Positions 52,018 to 64,000 of a stretch of 64,000 bases of DNA are shown piece after piece. Under the pieces are notes generated by a model that saw nothing but the letters and a program-made list of their open reading frames with translations, was not told the origin of the DNA and did not search any database. The position numbers were made by a program, and so were the translations under genes. Numbering within the stretch: position 1 is the first letter of the stretch; each line of letters starts with the position of its first letter. Origin of the DNA: Neodontobutis hainanensis (taxonomy: Eukaryota > Chordata > Actinopteri > Gobiiformes > Odontobutidae); assembly GCA_024349245.1 (NCBI GenBank), contig JALDNG010000022.1, positions 8,273,001 through 8,337,000 of the forward strand, read 5' to 3'.

Positions 52018-54231
52018 ACAATCCGGGCAAAACACACAGCTCTCTGGTTTGGTGGCAACATTCTTTTTATGGAAAAACAAACGCTGAGTCGCTGCACTGC
52101 TGTCTGTGCTGTCAGCTGTGGCTTTTAGAGTGTCTTGTGGGGGAAAGTGGATTTAGTTTTTGAATTGGCTTGAAGATTTAGCCCTTAACATTAGAAACAA
52201 AACAGATTCTTTAGTTGCGCATATCATGGGTGTATGCTTCTCGCCAGTAAACCTGACTAAATACTTACTCATAATTTGACTGTTCTCAAACCTCATTGTT
52301 GTACCTCTAGTAACTTTAGGTCACAGTATAAATACATTTTCAACTAAATTTTTAATCAGAGTGAGTATATTTATTTTGTCAGTCTATCCCAGAAATATTC
52401 ACACTCTATTTCACCAATGACATGCTGACACCCAGGTGCACTGGAGCAGCACGGAGAAGAGGCCAATTTCACCAGCACGCCTGTGAAAAACAACAACATG
52501 AAAGCACAGATGCCACCGAGACCGGGAGACAAAGTGGAGACAAATGGATGCAGTAATGCTCATGACAGCCAATGTGTTTGCCAGTGTATTGTATTGTTGT
52601 AAGGATGGAAATGTATTTGTATTTTAGTATATACATATGTTGTTTGTATTGACAAATCCCTCCTGTTACTTCCATATGGAAACACAACTAATCTATAATT
52701 CAGATGTGATTGGAGAGGCCCAGATACAGATCATACTAAATCATCTGCAAATGTACTTTGTTAAACAGTGTCAGTCCTGGTTCCCGGCCAGTACTAAGAT
52801 ATCTTCCAAGTCCGAATATGTCCTGAAAATACCTGACAACATGTATTTGTAGAATCTCTGAGATACCCATAATCCTTAAGTTGGAGTCAAAGGTTCAACT
52901 CAAACTGCTGAGCACTCCCAATACGGTTTAACCAGCCTATAGCCAAGCATTAACCCAGTATTCTGCTCAGCATGCACAAATGCTTCTGTTAAAATACATG
53001 CAGATTATAAAAGAAAATCTGAGATCTCATCTGCTATTTTGCAGTGCTCATGAGATGGGACTTCTTGACACAGCAGGGGACGGTCAGGTCTTATTCTACA
53101 CTGGTAAAGGCACACGTCCGACTTACAGTACAGAAATCAGGAGACTGTTGGCTGCAGAAAAACTGCAACGCCTCACGTAGTTTATTAGAAGATGACACAA
53201 CCAATTTGTACCTCTGCCTGCTGCAATCTACCAAATCTCCCCTGACAAAAGCATTTAGATCAGAGCGCTTTCAGGGAGGCTTGCGCTGACATGCGTACCC
53301 AGCTTGTAAAGGGGGAAAATGAAGTGCCTTTTTAATTCTCCTCCAGGCAAACATAAAACTGTCCAGGTAAGTCATTTGTGGGTTGAATGAGCGCAGGAGA
53401 CCCAGAAGCAACTTTCCTCTTTGAGGCAATTCCTCTCACTCATTGTCCTCTCTCAATGTACATTCTGTATGGTGCACGCCGCACATTAACACACACTGTT
53501 GGGAGTATAAACCCACACAAGCGCCCATATCCTCATCTAGAATATTAATCTATTTGTTACATTTTGTGCCATTATTTCCCCCAACATAATCCTCTTTCAC
53601 TTCCTCTGGCAGCGGGCTAATGAGTTTCTGTGAACAAGGAAGCAGCACGTGTTGCTGATAGTTCAGATTGGCGCTTCTCCATCCCTTCTCTCTAATTCTC
53701 CAGCTCTTGCCTGGGTTTGTCCTGCACTAAAAAAAAGAGGAGTCTCACATGGAATTAGAATGAGGGAATGGAATTTTATTGTACCAAAATAGAGCTTTGC
53801 CTATTTGCTCAGTCTAATAAAGCTTCCCTATTTCAGTAAAACTCAAAAGCCTTGAGGTCATTTTCAACGAGATGAAACGGGGCAAATAACAACTTCACAA
53901 ACACAGCAAATGATGATCATAATCTGTCTCATGGCTGATGTATGTGGTGAATATTAGAACATTGCAAAGTAACGTTAGGTTGTGTGGCACAGTAGTAGTA
54001 ACGGTGACTTTGCATACAATTATTTCCATCTTCCTCTTCCCTAACTTTCCGAATGATTTGTTTGGGATCTCAGACTTTCCTTAACTAACATTAGCATGTA
54101 ACAAATTTATGTAATGGAAGCTATTTAAGGAATCCTGCCTGTAGAGGTGTCAGTTGTATGCCTAATGTACCCCTGAACTAGTCTGTAACTGCAGATGCTA
54201 ACAAAGACAAATTTGCCCAGAATCTGATAAT
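49599..54231. other. Intronic DNA with an AC microsatellite
   Basis: No exon or transposon recognised. The open frames at 50454-51225 and 52980-53289 have no domain. The AC tract at 51920-52015 explains the long frames around it. Confidence 0.5.
51920..52015. repeat. (AC)n microsatellite, 96 bp
   Basis: About 48 AC repeats with two gc interruptions near its left end. In agbl4 pre-mRNA it reads as GU repeats. Confidence 0.97.
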
Positions 54232-54239
54232 GTTAGTGA

Positions 54240-54593
54240 TAAGGCTGCAAGATATTGGGAAAATATGCAATATGCGATATCGTTGTTGAATATTGCGATA
54301 ACAATATTTCTTGCGATATCACATTTCCCTTGAGAAATGCTAGATTTATTAGCTATTTTAAAAATTTTAATGTAACGATCATACTAAAATAAACAGGTAA
54401 TAGATAATCTTCTGATCTAATTAAATGCACTGTGAACAAAGGCTTTTTTTCCTTTTTATTTAACTGTCAAGCACAAATGCTTGGCACCTTTTTTATTAAA
54501 AAAACACTTATTTATCGCACCTCTCCGCAATGCAGATATCGCATATACTATTATCACAATGGCGATATTTTTTCGATATATTGTGCAGCCCTA
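54240..54593. mobile_element. Small non-autonomous inverted-repeat transposon (MITE), probably hAT
   Basis: The right end read inward is tagggctgcacaatatatcg and the left end is taaggctgcaagatattggg: imperfect inverted repeats of a common fish element. The flanks gttagtga (54232-54239) and gttagtgt (54594-54601) match at 7 of 8 positions, which fits an 8-bp hAT duplication. The 354-bp interior is full of gatatcg/cgatat strings and has no coding potential. Confidence 0.75.
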
Positions 54594-57121
54594 GTTAGTG
54601 TACATGGTTGTGCTTACTTACTGTGTATTCCCGTGTTAGCCACATGGAGGGCATGAATCTTAAAGCGGAAATTACCTCATTGCATTTAGTCACCTAACAG
54701 CTTATTGGAACAAGAATGAAGAAAAAAAATTAGACCTTAAGACGTTATTTAGGTTTTATAATTAAGGATTTTTAAACAATGAGAATGATTAGCCCACAGC
54801 ACAATTTTGGCCAATCACAGCTTGTTTCCGGTAAAAAGGACTGCTCCCATTGATCAGCACACCAAGGAATTAAACCAGGAAGGTGGTAATTGTTTTCAAA
54901 CAATTGTCTAATTATACAGCAAAACAGCGCAAAACAAAAATATATATAGAAAAGGGGCTGGAAATCCTCTGATGCAATGTTCAACAAGGCAGAAAAAATT
55001 ACAAAATAAAAAAGGTAAACTCAGAGCTAAAAGTTTCAGGTACGGGCTAAACTTCAGTTTATTGTAATGTATTAGTGTTTTGTGGTGGAAAATTGGCCAG
55101 GCTTTACCTTTCTTTAAATAAAAGAAACATGAAGAAAATGTTACTACACTGCTGTTGAGAGTGAATGGTGAGGGACATCAAAAACAAAACTGGGTAGTGG
55201 AGCTTCCCAGTTTACCAGAGTATTTCTCTGTTTATTCTAGACAGAAAACTAGTCTGGTGATGCGACCGCAGCAGCCTCTTTCACAGGAGCAGGATCATGT
55301 GGTAACAAACAGGTGCCAAATAAACCAATCACACAAAGCGGCTGTGACAACAACAAGTTGATATATTAAACTTTTTTCTGAATCCATTTGGGTGTACGGC
55401 AAAAACATCCTTTTTTGGAAGAAATGTTATTAGAGCTTACAGCTGTTGGGGGTTTAAAAACATGCTAAGTACAGACCGCAGAAAGCGTGCCGCAGCAAAG
55501 TTTTCCTCAGTTGCGGGCTCGGGTTTTGTAATAGCTCTGCAGCGTAGAGAGTGCGATGTTGCCCACCCCATGGCTATGACTGGTCCGGAGTGTGCCCATA
55601 CCCTCTTTTTTGCTAAGAAAGTAAGTGGGTATGGCTATGCCAGGCTATTAGGTTTTACTTAAGACAACTTGAGTAAGGATTTTGATTTTAGTTGGTGTTA
55701 GCTCCCTCTTTTTTGAATATTCCCTCAGATTCATAAATCACTCCATTTCTTCTATGTGGCTGAACCAATGACAGATAATTAGGTAAGTACTTTCTCTTGT
55801 GATGGCTTTTATTAAAAGATTTTGTCTGTCACCATTATTGTACTGTCTATGTTGACAGAGCGGGGACATCATATATTACGTTTTTAATAAAAAAATGGTT
55901 TATGAAACCCATAGACTGCCAGATGAGCTCTGCCTTACAAATGTAGCAAAGAAACAACACATAGGCTCTTTTTTAAATTAAACCCACAGTGAGGCAGAGA
56001 AACAGGCCTGAAGGCAGAATGTAGCAGCAATAAGACATACCTCAAAGTGAAATTGTGAGTCTAAGAAAGATAGATGTAAAAAGACAGTTAAGCTCCTGAG
56101 AAGGACTCTACATGTGTAAATCCTTACTATTCTGTTGTTTCATTTAGTTTGACATCTAACAGGTATAATTACTGTGAGATAAGCAAAGAAGGGCTGATAC
56201 TGCAAACTATAAACTCAGAATCAATAAAAGACAAAAACTATATGGAGAAAAAATGTACTTGATTACCTTAGAACATCAGTCCGCTTCACTGAGACTGTTT
56301 GCTCTGTGTGATTTATCAGGGCTGAGACCTAAGATGCACTGAGGAAACAGAACGCAAGGGTTTGTGAATGGGGGTTGCCTGTTTGGAAATGAATTGTTAG
56401 TCGCGGTTTTATTGCTCAAATTACCCGAGCCGGTCCTTGTCCTGTTTGCCCTTAATTAACAAGCGTTTAAATTCCCCTATTAATTAGCACAAGCTATTAG
56501 CTATTTTACATCACTCTTCATTTGTCGACAATTAAACAGGTCTATTATTAAAAGGCATGCCACATGGCTAATTGTTCAAGTGTCTGAGCATCAGCGTGTT
56601 CGGCTTTGGGAGGGGTAAGAGGTCTGCTGGAGTTCTCCGTCAGCTGACCCTCAGTTTGTTTCTCTGTCTTATACCACTGTGACAGTTACTTGCTGTTTCT
56701 AGGGCTAGTTCTTTATATTTTTGACACTAATTAAAATATCTGGTTCTCCTCCATCTGTTGTTCAGTGCTAGTTTCAGATAAGTCAAGAAGTTACTCCTCA
56801 AAAGTGCATACAGGAAAGTAGGAGGTGTCATGCAGGGCAGTGCAGGGAATCCTCAGCCTTCATCTGGCACACCTCACTCTCCTCCGCCTCAGTCTCTGCC
56901 CGGGCTTAACAAGTGGTCGGGGAGCCGAGCGCCACAACTGCGCTGATTGACAGAACAATTACTGCTAACACACAGCTTGATGGAGAGGCAGACATCTCCA
57001 AATAGAATTTCACAATTGTGTTGCATCACATGCTTACAGGAAGGATTCCAGAGAAAAAACTAAATTGACCAGAGTGACTGATTGACTGACCGGCCGTCTG
57101 TCTCTGAACTTAAAAGGCACT

Positions 57122-57156
57122 CCTCTGTTTTTATGTTGCCTCCATAAAAACAGAGG
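57122..57156. repeat. Perfect 14-bp hairpin
   Basis: Arms cctctgtttttatg (57122-57135) and cataaaaacagagg (57143-57156) with a 7-nt loop. Confidence 0.9.
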
Positions 57157-57518
57157 GAAAGCATTTACCCTTGATCAAGGTTGGATGGTTCTGACTTTTG
57201 ACGCAGTGTTTGGCAGCCATTTCCTCCAGCTCAGAGTGTTCATCTGTTAGCTCAGTTAGAGGTGCGGGTATTTTTAATCACACACCTACTGACTGAAGAA
57301 GAAGGGGAAAGTTAATTAAAACAGGCAGCACTCATCAGGACATTTCCAAGTATAAATCAAAGATTTAATAGGCTGGAAATTATGGGAATACATGCTTTTG
57401 TGTCACCACACAGGCATTACCGATAGACAAAGTCATTCCCACCACTATTTTCAGGATGTGATGTAATTTAGATTCAAAACAGTAAGTATAGAGCCACCAA
57501 AATGATTGGTTCCTATAA

Positions 57519-57563
57519 AGTAATTTGTACCCATTAAAAAACATTTAATGGGTACAAATTACT
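57519..57563. repeat. Perfect 20-bp hairpin
   Basis: Arms agtaatttgtacccattaaa (57519-57538) and tttaatgggtacaaattact (57544-57563) with a 5-nt loop. No transposon ends or target duplications were found around it. Confidence 0.95.
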
Positions 57564-60500
57564 AACAGTGGTCATAAAGTAGTAATATGAAAACAAACAG
57601 TGAGCTTAAAATATATTTACATAATACACTTACAACAACCATTGCTGTCCAAAGTGCTTACCAGTCTTAAAATCCCACCCAGTAAAAGCTTCAAGGGTAT
57701 CTCATTTCAGGACTGAATATTGAAGAACTGTTATTCATCTGCCATTGATGCCGTCGGTCTCATGCAGCACAGGGAGGCCATTACCCACCCCGCGCCCCCA
57801 ACAGCTTCAATACACTACGCTCCCTGACTTTCTAATTAGCTTATCACAGAAAAGAAGTATACTAGGCAATTCTATGCTCTGGCAGTCTAACAACGAGCGG
57901 GCAGTTGGAGCGTGGTCAGTGCCTACAGTGTCACCAAGGGAGCCATTGTCTTCTACACACTAGGATGAGGAAATATGAATATGTCTTTCTCCAAACTCAA
58001 CTCAGTGCACCCTTAACTGCTTGAAAAGGTGAAGAGCCATTCCATTTATTAAAATTAAAAGTAACAATAATTACAGTGATTGATGGATACAAGACGCTCT
58101 GACCCAATAATGACAAAAAAACCATCCTATTTATTCTGCTTCTTACCTGCACCCCTTATTTTATATAACACTGAATGTCGATTTCTGAGTGCATTACATG
58201 GCACTTTATTAGTACCCACAACAACGTGATAAAATATAGAACACCATATTTTGTGAGAGCAACTGGACTCCTGAATCTCCCCAAGGGGATGAATGAAGTG
58301 TCGGTCAATCTATCATAGGCTCTGGTGTGCACAGTGCAAAGCGATTTCTCCTTTTGTTTGATGTGTCTGGGAACTAAATAAATGTTGTCATTAATCTGTC
58401 TCCAATTTCACAAAGCAATGCAGTCCCTTTTTAATTGGATCATCTATTATTCATTATTTATCAAACGTGGATCCGTGGCTGTGTCTAAATGTCAGATGAT
58501 AGAGTGAAGGAAGTTATTTTCTGTTGTGTCTGTCTCTCTACTAGAGCCTAAAGTCAAACTCGAGACCCAAGGTTCAAATCCAGCAATGGTGCAATACGTC
58601 TGTGGAGGTTCTCAGTCATCACGCTGTCGCACAATGGTAAGAAATTCTGCTAATATAGAACAAATAATAGGTAAAGTTTATCCACGCCAACTTCAACATT
58701 GATAATAAGGCAGTGGGTTATTTCATAAATAAAAGATTACTATTAAATACTTTCTTAAACGTGTCATGTCTCAAGTTTTTGTTCATCCACTTTTTAGATT
58801 TAATTATAATTGTAGTATTAAATTATTCTAAACATATGCTATAGTTATGGAAAAACCTTCTTAAAATTAATCTTTTTTTTGTCCAGCTTTTTTAGTCCCC
58901 ACAGGCCTAACTTTGTAAACTCACTAACTAATGACTAATGAACTAATGATTTATGCAACAAAAGCCTCCAACAGTGTTCCAACAGTGAAAAAAAACAGGG
59001 TCTTTGGGGGTTAAAATAAAAAATGTGCATTTATACCCAGAGCTTACTCCAATGGAAGGAGCCCACACTTAGACCAGAGCAAACAAACTGAGCACTTCTG
59101 AAGGAGAAGCACATGTTTCTTTTAAGAAAAATGGGCAAATAAATTTATAACAGCTCTCTAGGGACTCAGAGGCTGTAGAAATAAGGGCTGTGAGGGGCGT
59201 GGTGTCTATCTAAAATCCACTTTACTGAATTTTATCATTGTTTTAGCAATTCTGCAAAACTTCCTTGAGCTTATTAAGCTGTCCCATGGCTCATCCCCGC
59301 TGGAGCGACAAGTAAGTATTGGGGGAACAGTTCCTTCCACCTGTAGGGGTGAACATGGAGGTTAGAGTTTGTGAAAGCCATGCCCTGCGGTGTCCAAAAG
59401 CCATGGCCCCAAGACACAAAGGCACCTGCGCTGAGAGATAAAGGCTTCAACCACCGGGCTAATACTGACAATTCTGATGATAAATGCAGACGTGGGGAAA
59501 AGCCAGGGTGGGGAACAGTCTTCCCTGTCTACCTGTCTCAGTAATCTCCCCTTCTTGTACTGCATGTTTTTTCTCCCTCTGTCTCTCTCGGTAGCTTCTT
59601 TATCGTGTCTTGTGTGAGTTTGGATCAGACAGGCGAGAGCCCTCTACTTTCTGCCGTTTTATTTATTCCATATCTGTAACTGTCAGAAAGAAGATTGCTA
59701 CTTTAGGAGCTGTCTAGGCTTTGTTGTGCTCATGGAAAGTCAAATAGAGGAGCTTGTGTTAAAAGCATCTTGACCACTTTTGGGGACACAAACAATGTGG
59801 GCTGTGAGCTTGGAGGCAGCAGACAGTTGAAAATGGTTGTATAAGTGCTTGAGACATGATGCCTCTTTGATGGGACAACACTGAGAGGAACGCTTAACAC
59901 CGTATTAGGCCGGGGAGGTAAATGAAGTCGGGCCTCAGCAGTGTTACCCCCTGTTGCGTCTGTCACTTAAATACCTATTTACGAGAGCTTAGAGAAACAT
60001 AAACATGGCCAGGGATGCATGATAAGCACATTTAAAGGAGCGTAAGCACTTAAATGACCCACAAAGGCTACCACGCAGATTAAAACTTCTGAAAAGATTT
60101 AGTCCAGTGAGTAGACATGAATGTCCAACTAATCTAAATGTTTATTTTATATTTTTATCCAAAGAGATAATTCCGTCTTTGGCAATGTTATTGATTGTAT
60201 TTCTTCAAAGCCACTCTATGTAACATTTAGCCAGCAGATGGCACAGATTCCTGTCAGCAGGGTTATTTCTGCATATTTTGAACAAATACAACTCTGTTAA
60301 GGCCTTTTATCTGGCCTTTTTATCTTTATTATATGCGTAGTGGGGTAGAGCGCCTCACACATGTAATCTCTACTGTAATGATTCTACTGATCTCATGTCT
60401 AAGAAACATCAAAATATTATTTTGAGAATATATATATTTGGCTAATAGTTAAGCAGTGTGGTTTTAAATTTAAAACCATGAACAATCATCAGCTCACAAT

Positions 60501-60584
60501 GGACCTTACACCAACCCTACGTAACTTTTGAGGAAGAGGAACTACAGAAGTTAATGGATAGAACAAATTATATTAGTCTGTATG

Positions 60585-60795
60585 TCTTTGAAGGTTCTCA
60601 GTCATACAGGTCATCTTGAAGAAAAGGTTAGAGCAAAGGCATCTGGACTTAGTTTTCAAGATAAATAACTTTTTTTATATCTTGTCCAAGAGACTCATAA
60701 TTGAAAAAGTCTCTTGGACAAGAGATAAAAGGTTTTTACCTTAAAAACTTAGTTTAGATGCCTTTGCTTTAACCTTTTCTTCATTAGTCTGTATA
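60585..60795. mobile_element. Penelope-type terminal sequence, inverted pair
   Basis: Arms at 60617-60695 and 60708-60783 form an imperfect inverted repeat of about 78 bp with a 12-nt spacer. They share tgaagaaaaggtta, gcaaaggcatct and cttgtccaagagact. The same family sequence occurs in the 3' part of the Penelope-like element near 45590-45665 (ttgaaaacctagtcc, aaccttttcttcaagatg). This is therefore probably two terminal fragments of such elements head to head, without coding sequence. Confidence 0.65.
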
Positions 60796-61832
60796 CAGTA
60801 TTCTGTTGTTGTTGGTAGTTATACCTCTGCATTTGCAAAGTGACCTTTTTCCAAAGTCACAAATGTTGTGAAATGGTTGAAACATCACATTAAAAGAAAT
60901 ATGAACAAGACAGTCTGACAGTAAAACTGCATTCACCTGAGAAATAACACCACTTTATATTAAGTGCTTGTCAGCAGAACTATTAATGTTTGGCAGTGTG
61001 AGACAAGAGTGTGGTCCTGTCTCTGTGTCAGATCTTCAGAAAAGGGAGTGCAAAGTTGAAAGGCCACTTCACAGTGAGAGCAAACAGCACAGTAGCGAGG
61101 ATGTTGCACTGTGCTGTTTTATAGACAGCAGTTCATCTTTCCTGTCTACAGTGTCATGCCCGTTGTCTACTCCCATTAGCCTGCGACCGGCACGCTACGC
61201 TACGGCCGGTGTGGGCACTAGGCTAGCAGACGCAGGCAGCTCATGGGTGGCAGATGCCTGGCGTTACGCGGATGCCCTCCATCAGCTGATGACAGATGTC
61301 AGGGCTCGTGTTGGACGGCAACACTTCATCACGCTACTCTGTTCAGCCGCCTCGCCCCACTGGCTACACCAGGCTGCCTGGCAGACGCGGTGCCGTGCCC
61401 CACTGCACCAGCCTCGTTTCTCCTGCCACACCTATTCATTCGCACACACCCACAGCTCTGCATCCATCAGTCAAGCGTTATTACATCAGACAGCCGTCAT
61501 ACTGCCAACCAATGGATCACATGCTAATGCACCCGGACGCATCCTCTCTGGAAATCTAAAGCATCAGTCTTTAGTGCGCTTGTGTGTGCATGGGTGGTTG
61601 CATTGAATGTATCTGTCTTCTTCTGGGGTGGAAAGTTTGTCAAAGTTGCAGAAGGTCTTTACATTTTAGCAACAAAGCCTTACAGACATTTATGTGACTT
61701 GAAACTAATTTTACAGTTTTTGTCTATGTAGGTAGTATTAAGCTTCTAAGTGTTGTATTGGACTGGAAGGAGAAGAATGATTGATTAAACGACACACAAG
61801 AGCTATTTAGAAAGTCATAAAATGTCCCTTAC

Positions 61833-61927
61833 CATTTTGGCCGACTGGTTGACTTGACAACAGGAGACATGCCATCTCTGTAGAGGCTCTTGGTCTTGGA
61901 GAAGTTGACAACATTAAAAATGACTCT
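61833..61927 (-). CDS. agbl4: agbl4 (cytosolic carboxypeptidase 6) internal coding exon, upstream of the two in this window
   Basis: This 95-bp exon encodes 31 complete codons plus the first two bases (TG) of a Trp codon. The peptide runs from RVIFNVVNFSKTKSLY through RDGMSPVVKSTSRPK. It matches the N-terminal beta-sandwich region of AGBL4/CCP6, roughly residues 94-125 of the mammalian protein as I remember it. CCP6 is an M14D metallocarboxypeptidase that removes polyglutamate side chains from tubulin and other proteins. The acceptor is a pyrimidine-rich tract ending in tttcag just above 61927. The donor is gtaagg at 61832 and below. The exon starts in phase 0 and ends in phase 2, which fits exactly with the exon at 32009-32225. 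Family assignment is by recalled similarity; the splice sites and frame are seen directly. Confidence 0.95.
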
Positions 61928-64000
61928 CTGAAAGATAAAAAGTATTATTTCACTTAGTAACTATATAAAACATTTGGTGACATAGAGGAATAGGAAATTC
62001 ACTACCTCCTTTTGTACCAATATGTACTTATAATACTGTTGCAAGGTGAGGGGCCAATAGTATAGCCCTATGACTCCTAAACTCATGATTTGTTTTAAAA
62101 GTGAGAAGATAAAGCCGCTTTAATGTGTGGCAGATGATCCCGTGTTGCAGCAACAAAGTTGGCGATAAAAGGCAGAAGCTCAGAGGAGTGCCAGCCTCTA
62201 ATCTGGGAGGACATTGCGGTCCTCCCCAGAGGGATGCTCCCCGGCCCAAAACATTAAGCCTCTCCTGGAGCGCAGAGGACAGCCATGGTGTCTGGCTTCC
62301 CACCTGCTCCACACCAAGGACTTTCTAACAGAGTGAAAATATTGTAAAATCCTTCCTCCTACCTCCAGTGTCCATGATTAGGATCAGGAAAATAGGGAAA
62401 TGTGGAGACAGAAATTAATAAATATATTTCTTTAAAAAGTCAAATGAATGGTGATGGTAATACTGCGGCGAAGTAAATGAATCCTATTGATGGAGCATAT
62501 CAAATTACCAACTAAGTCCAGGTGGTGGAAGTTAACTGGGTGCTACTGAAATCCTATTACAGACGCCCTCCCCTCCCCCGTTTTTTTCCTTTTCTCCAGA
62601 CTAGCATCAGAGGAAAGGGGATTGCGGATTGTGGCAGGCTGATTCAGTCTTAGGTAAAATGACATCTAACTGATGTTGAGACTGGCAGCCGGCTCCTGTA
62701 GCAGGGAGATAAGACCATTGCTGCTGGCATTTCAATTACACTTTACTGCCCCGCACATCTGTTGCAAGAGCTACTTTTCAGCCTTTTCCCCTCAGGCAAA
62801 TACAGCCTTGCTCTGACTCCACCGGCTTTCTTTGACTGCACAGCCTTTTTCCTCATTCTTCTTTATCCACAACAAATTTAGATTGTCTTAGCTTCTGCAC
62901 ACTCACTGTTTGTAATCTAGTTGTTGGGTCTGGTTAACCCAGAGGAAGCAGTGACTGTCATTGGACACATGAGAGGGACATAACATTAAATAGAGAAAGT
63001 CAAGCATACTGGCACCTAAAGTCAAGATGGGAAACTGATGCTGTAGATACAGGCACAAAACACAATGAGGCCAGGAGATTATTACACAGCATGGAAAAAT
63101 TTCTGAAAAAAACACAAAAAAACAAATATGGTTTCCCCTACTTTATTAGCGAACAATCCAAATGAAAAACAGTAGAAGCAGGACACACCTTTACTGTGGA
63201 TGGCACTGAGATTCATAGAAATGTGTGGCAGTTTATGTTGACAGACCTGACTTTGTACTTATGCAGATACTACACCAAGTACAAATCTGAAGTCATTTTT
63301 GCATGAAATTGTGCTCACATTCCCATCTGCAAACAGCAGCACTTATCAAATGTAAGCACACAGGGCATTTCCTTTTGGTTTTGGTTGACGGAAACAATCA
63401 TCCACAAATCATTTCAGTATTGTTTAGTTTGATCATATGATACATATTGCTTTGTTTATACAATACCATTTATCGTTCTTGGCTGACAAAAAATTAAAAA
63501 CACACACACAAAAATACCAAACAACAGTGAGCCACAAATTGTCTAAAATCAATACAACTGCTTTCCTTCTCTACAGAATTTCAGATGAATTAAACAAAAT
63601 ACTGTGGGGCCACTTTATATTAAACTTTGGTACAGCGTGTACCAACCGAGCAGCACCCTGATGTAAAAGTATGTACTGCTGTGAGTGCACTGCTGCACTG
63701 GTGGATTTAATTAGGCTGAGCAGTTAGGACAGATTAACATCGTTGCTGCCAGAGCCTCCATCTCCATGGAGCATGTCAGAGCCATCATCACTGAATGACA
63801 GAGTGGGACAGGTGTCAACATCAGCCTCATGCAGATTACAAAAATGATCAAACCAAAGCAAACTGTAACCATCAACAAGCAAACAGGTCTACCCTTCCTC
63901 CAGAGGCCTGAGACATGACTGAGATATGATTCAAAATGTTTTATGTGACATTCAGAATGACTTATGTCTGACCCTACCCACTGCCTTCACCTTTAAACAA
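61928..64000 (-). other. agbl4: agbl4 intron, partial (upstream of the 95-bp exon)
   Basis: This stretch lies 5' of the exon at 61833-61927 in the direction of agbl4 transcription. It begins with the pyrimidine-rich acceptor tract. I see no exon, repeat family or gene in the rest. Short open frames such as 62028-62312 on the minus strand show no recognisable domain. Confidence 0.7.

Larger units (their letters stand above)
54602..60584. other. Intronic DNA without recognised genes
   Basis: No exon found. Two short perfect hairpins are listed separately. The block 56400-56590 is rich in ttaattaa sites and looks like a possible conserved regulatory element. A 22-bp piece near 58600 (gaggttctcagtcatc) resembles the Penelope-type terminal sequence at 60.6 kb. 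Confidence 0.5.
32226..61832 (-). other. agbl4: agbl4 intron between the two exons (29.6 kb)
   Basis: This is a phase-2 GT-AG intron defined by the donor at 61832 and the acceptor next to 32225. It carries most of the recognisable transposons of the window: a Tc1/mariner end near 39.0 kb, the nested hAT/Penelope cluster at 43.5-45.8 kb, a Tc1 element at 48.1-49.6 kb, a small inverted-repeat element at 54.2 kb and Penelope-type terminal sequence at 60.6 kb. It also holds TA and AC microsatellites. No other exon was recognised in it on either strand. Confidence 0.9.

Overview
The window looks like a piece of a teleost fish genome. It is AT-rich, gene-poor DNA with short exons in very long introns, CA/TG and TA microsatellites, and fish-type mobile elements: Tc1/mariner, hAT, Penelope-like, L2/Rex1-type LINEs and tRNA-derived SINEs. 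I cannot name the species.

One protein gene can be supported. Two exons on the minus strand (61833-61927, then 32009-32225) join in frame through a split Trp codon. They read as the N-terminal domain region of cytosolic carboxypeptidase 6 (agbl4/CCP6), an enzyme that trims polyglutamate side chains from tubulin and other proteins. The intron between them is 29.6 kb. More than 32 kb of the next intron fills the left half of the window, and about 2 kb of the preceding intron fills the right end. The zinc-binding catalytic residues lie in later exons outside the window.

Layout from left to right: 1-2229 is plain intron. 2230-11633 is a 9.4-kb minisatellite of about 27/29-bp units with higher-order structure, including a roughly 3-kb block repeated with a 3.53-kb offset. 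Its right edge is interrupted by a tRNA-derived SINE (about 11634-11922), and a second, V-SINE-like element follows (11958-12166). 12176-20640 is intron with no recognised gene. 20670-21775 is a decayed LINE with a second LINE 3' end inserted into it, plus a perfect 46-bp inverted repeat. 26800-27123 and about 38880-39171 are terminal remnants of Tc1/mariner elements. 43494-45809 is a three-level nest: an outer hAT element, a Penelope-like retroelement (reverse transcriptase and GIY-YIG remnants) inside it, and an internally deleted hAT inside that. Both hAT elements are flanked by the same 8-bp duplication. 48096-49596 is an end-to-end but decayed Tc1 element. 54240-54593 is a small inverted-repeat transposon. 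60585-60795 holds inverted Penelope-type terminal sequence.

The nine-kilobase 'proteins' readable on the minus strand of the minisatellite are artefacts, because the repeat has no stop codon in any of the three minus frames. I found no CRISPR array, operon, rRNA or functional tRNA gene. No clearly new biological system is visible. The most unusual items are the intronic minisatellite with its stop-free strand and higher-order duplications, and the nested transposon cluster.
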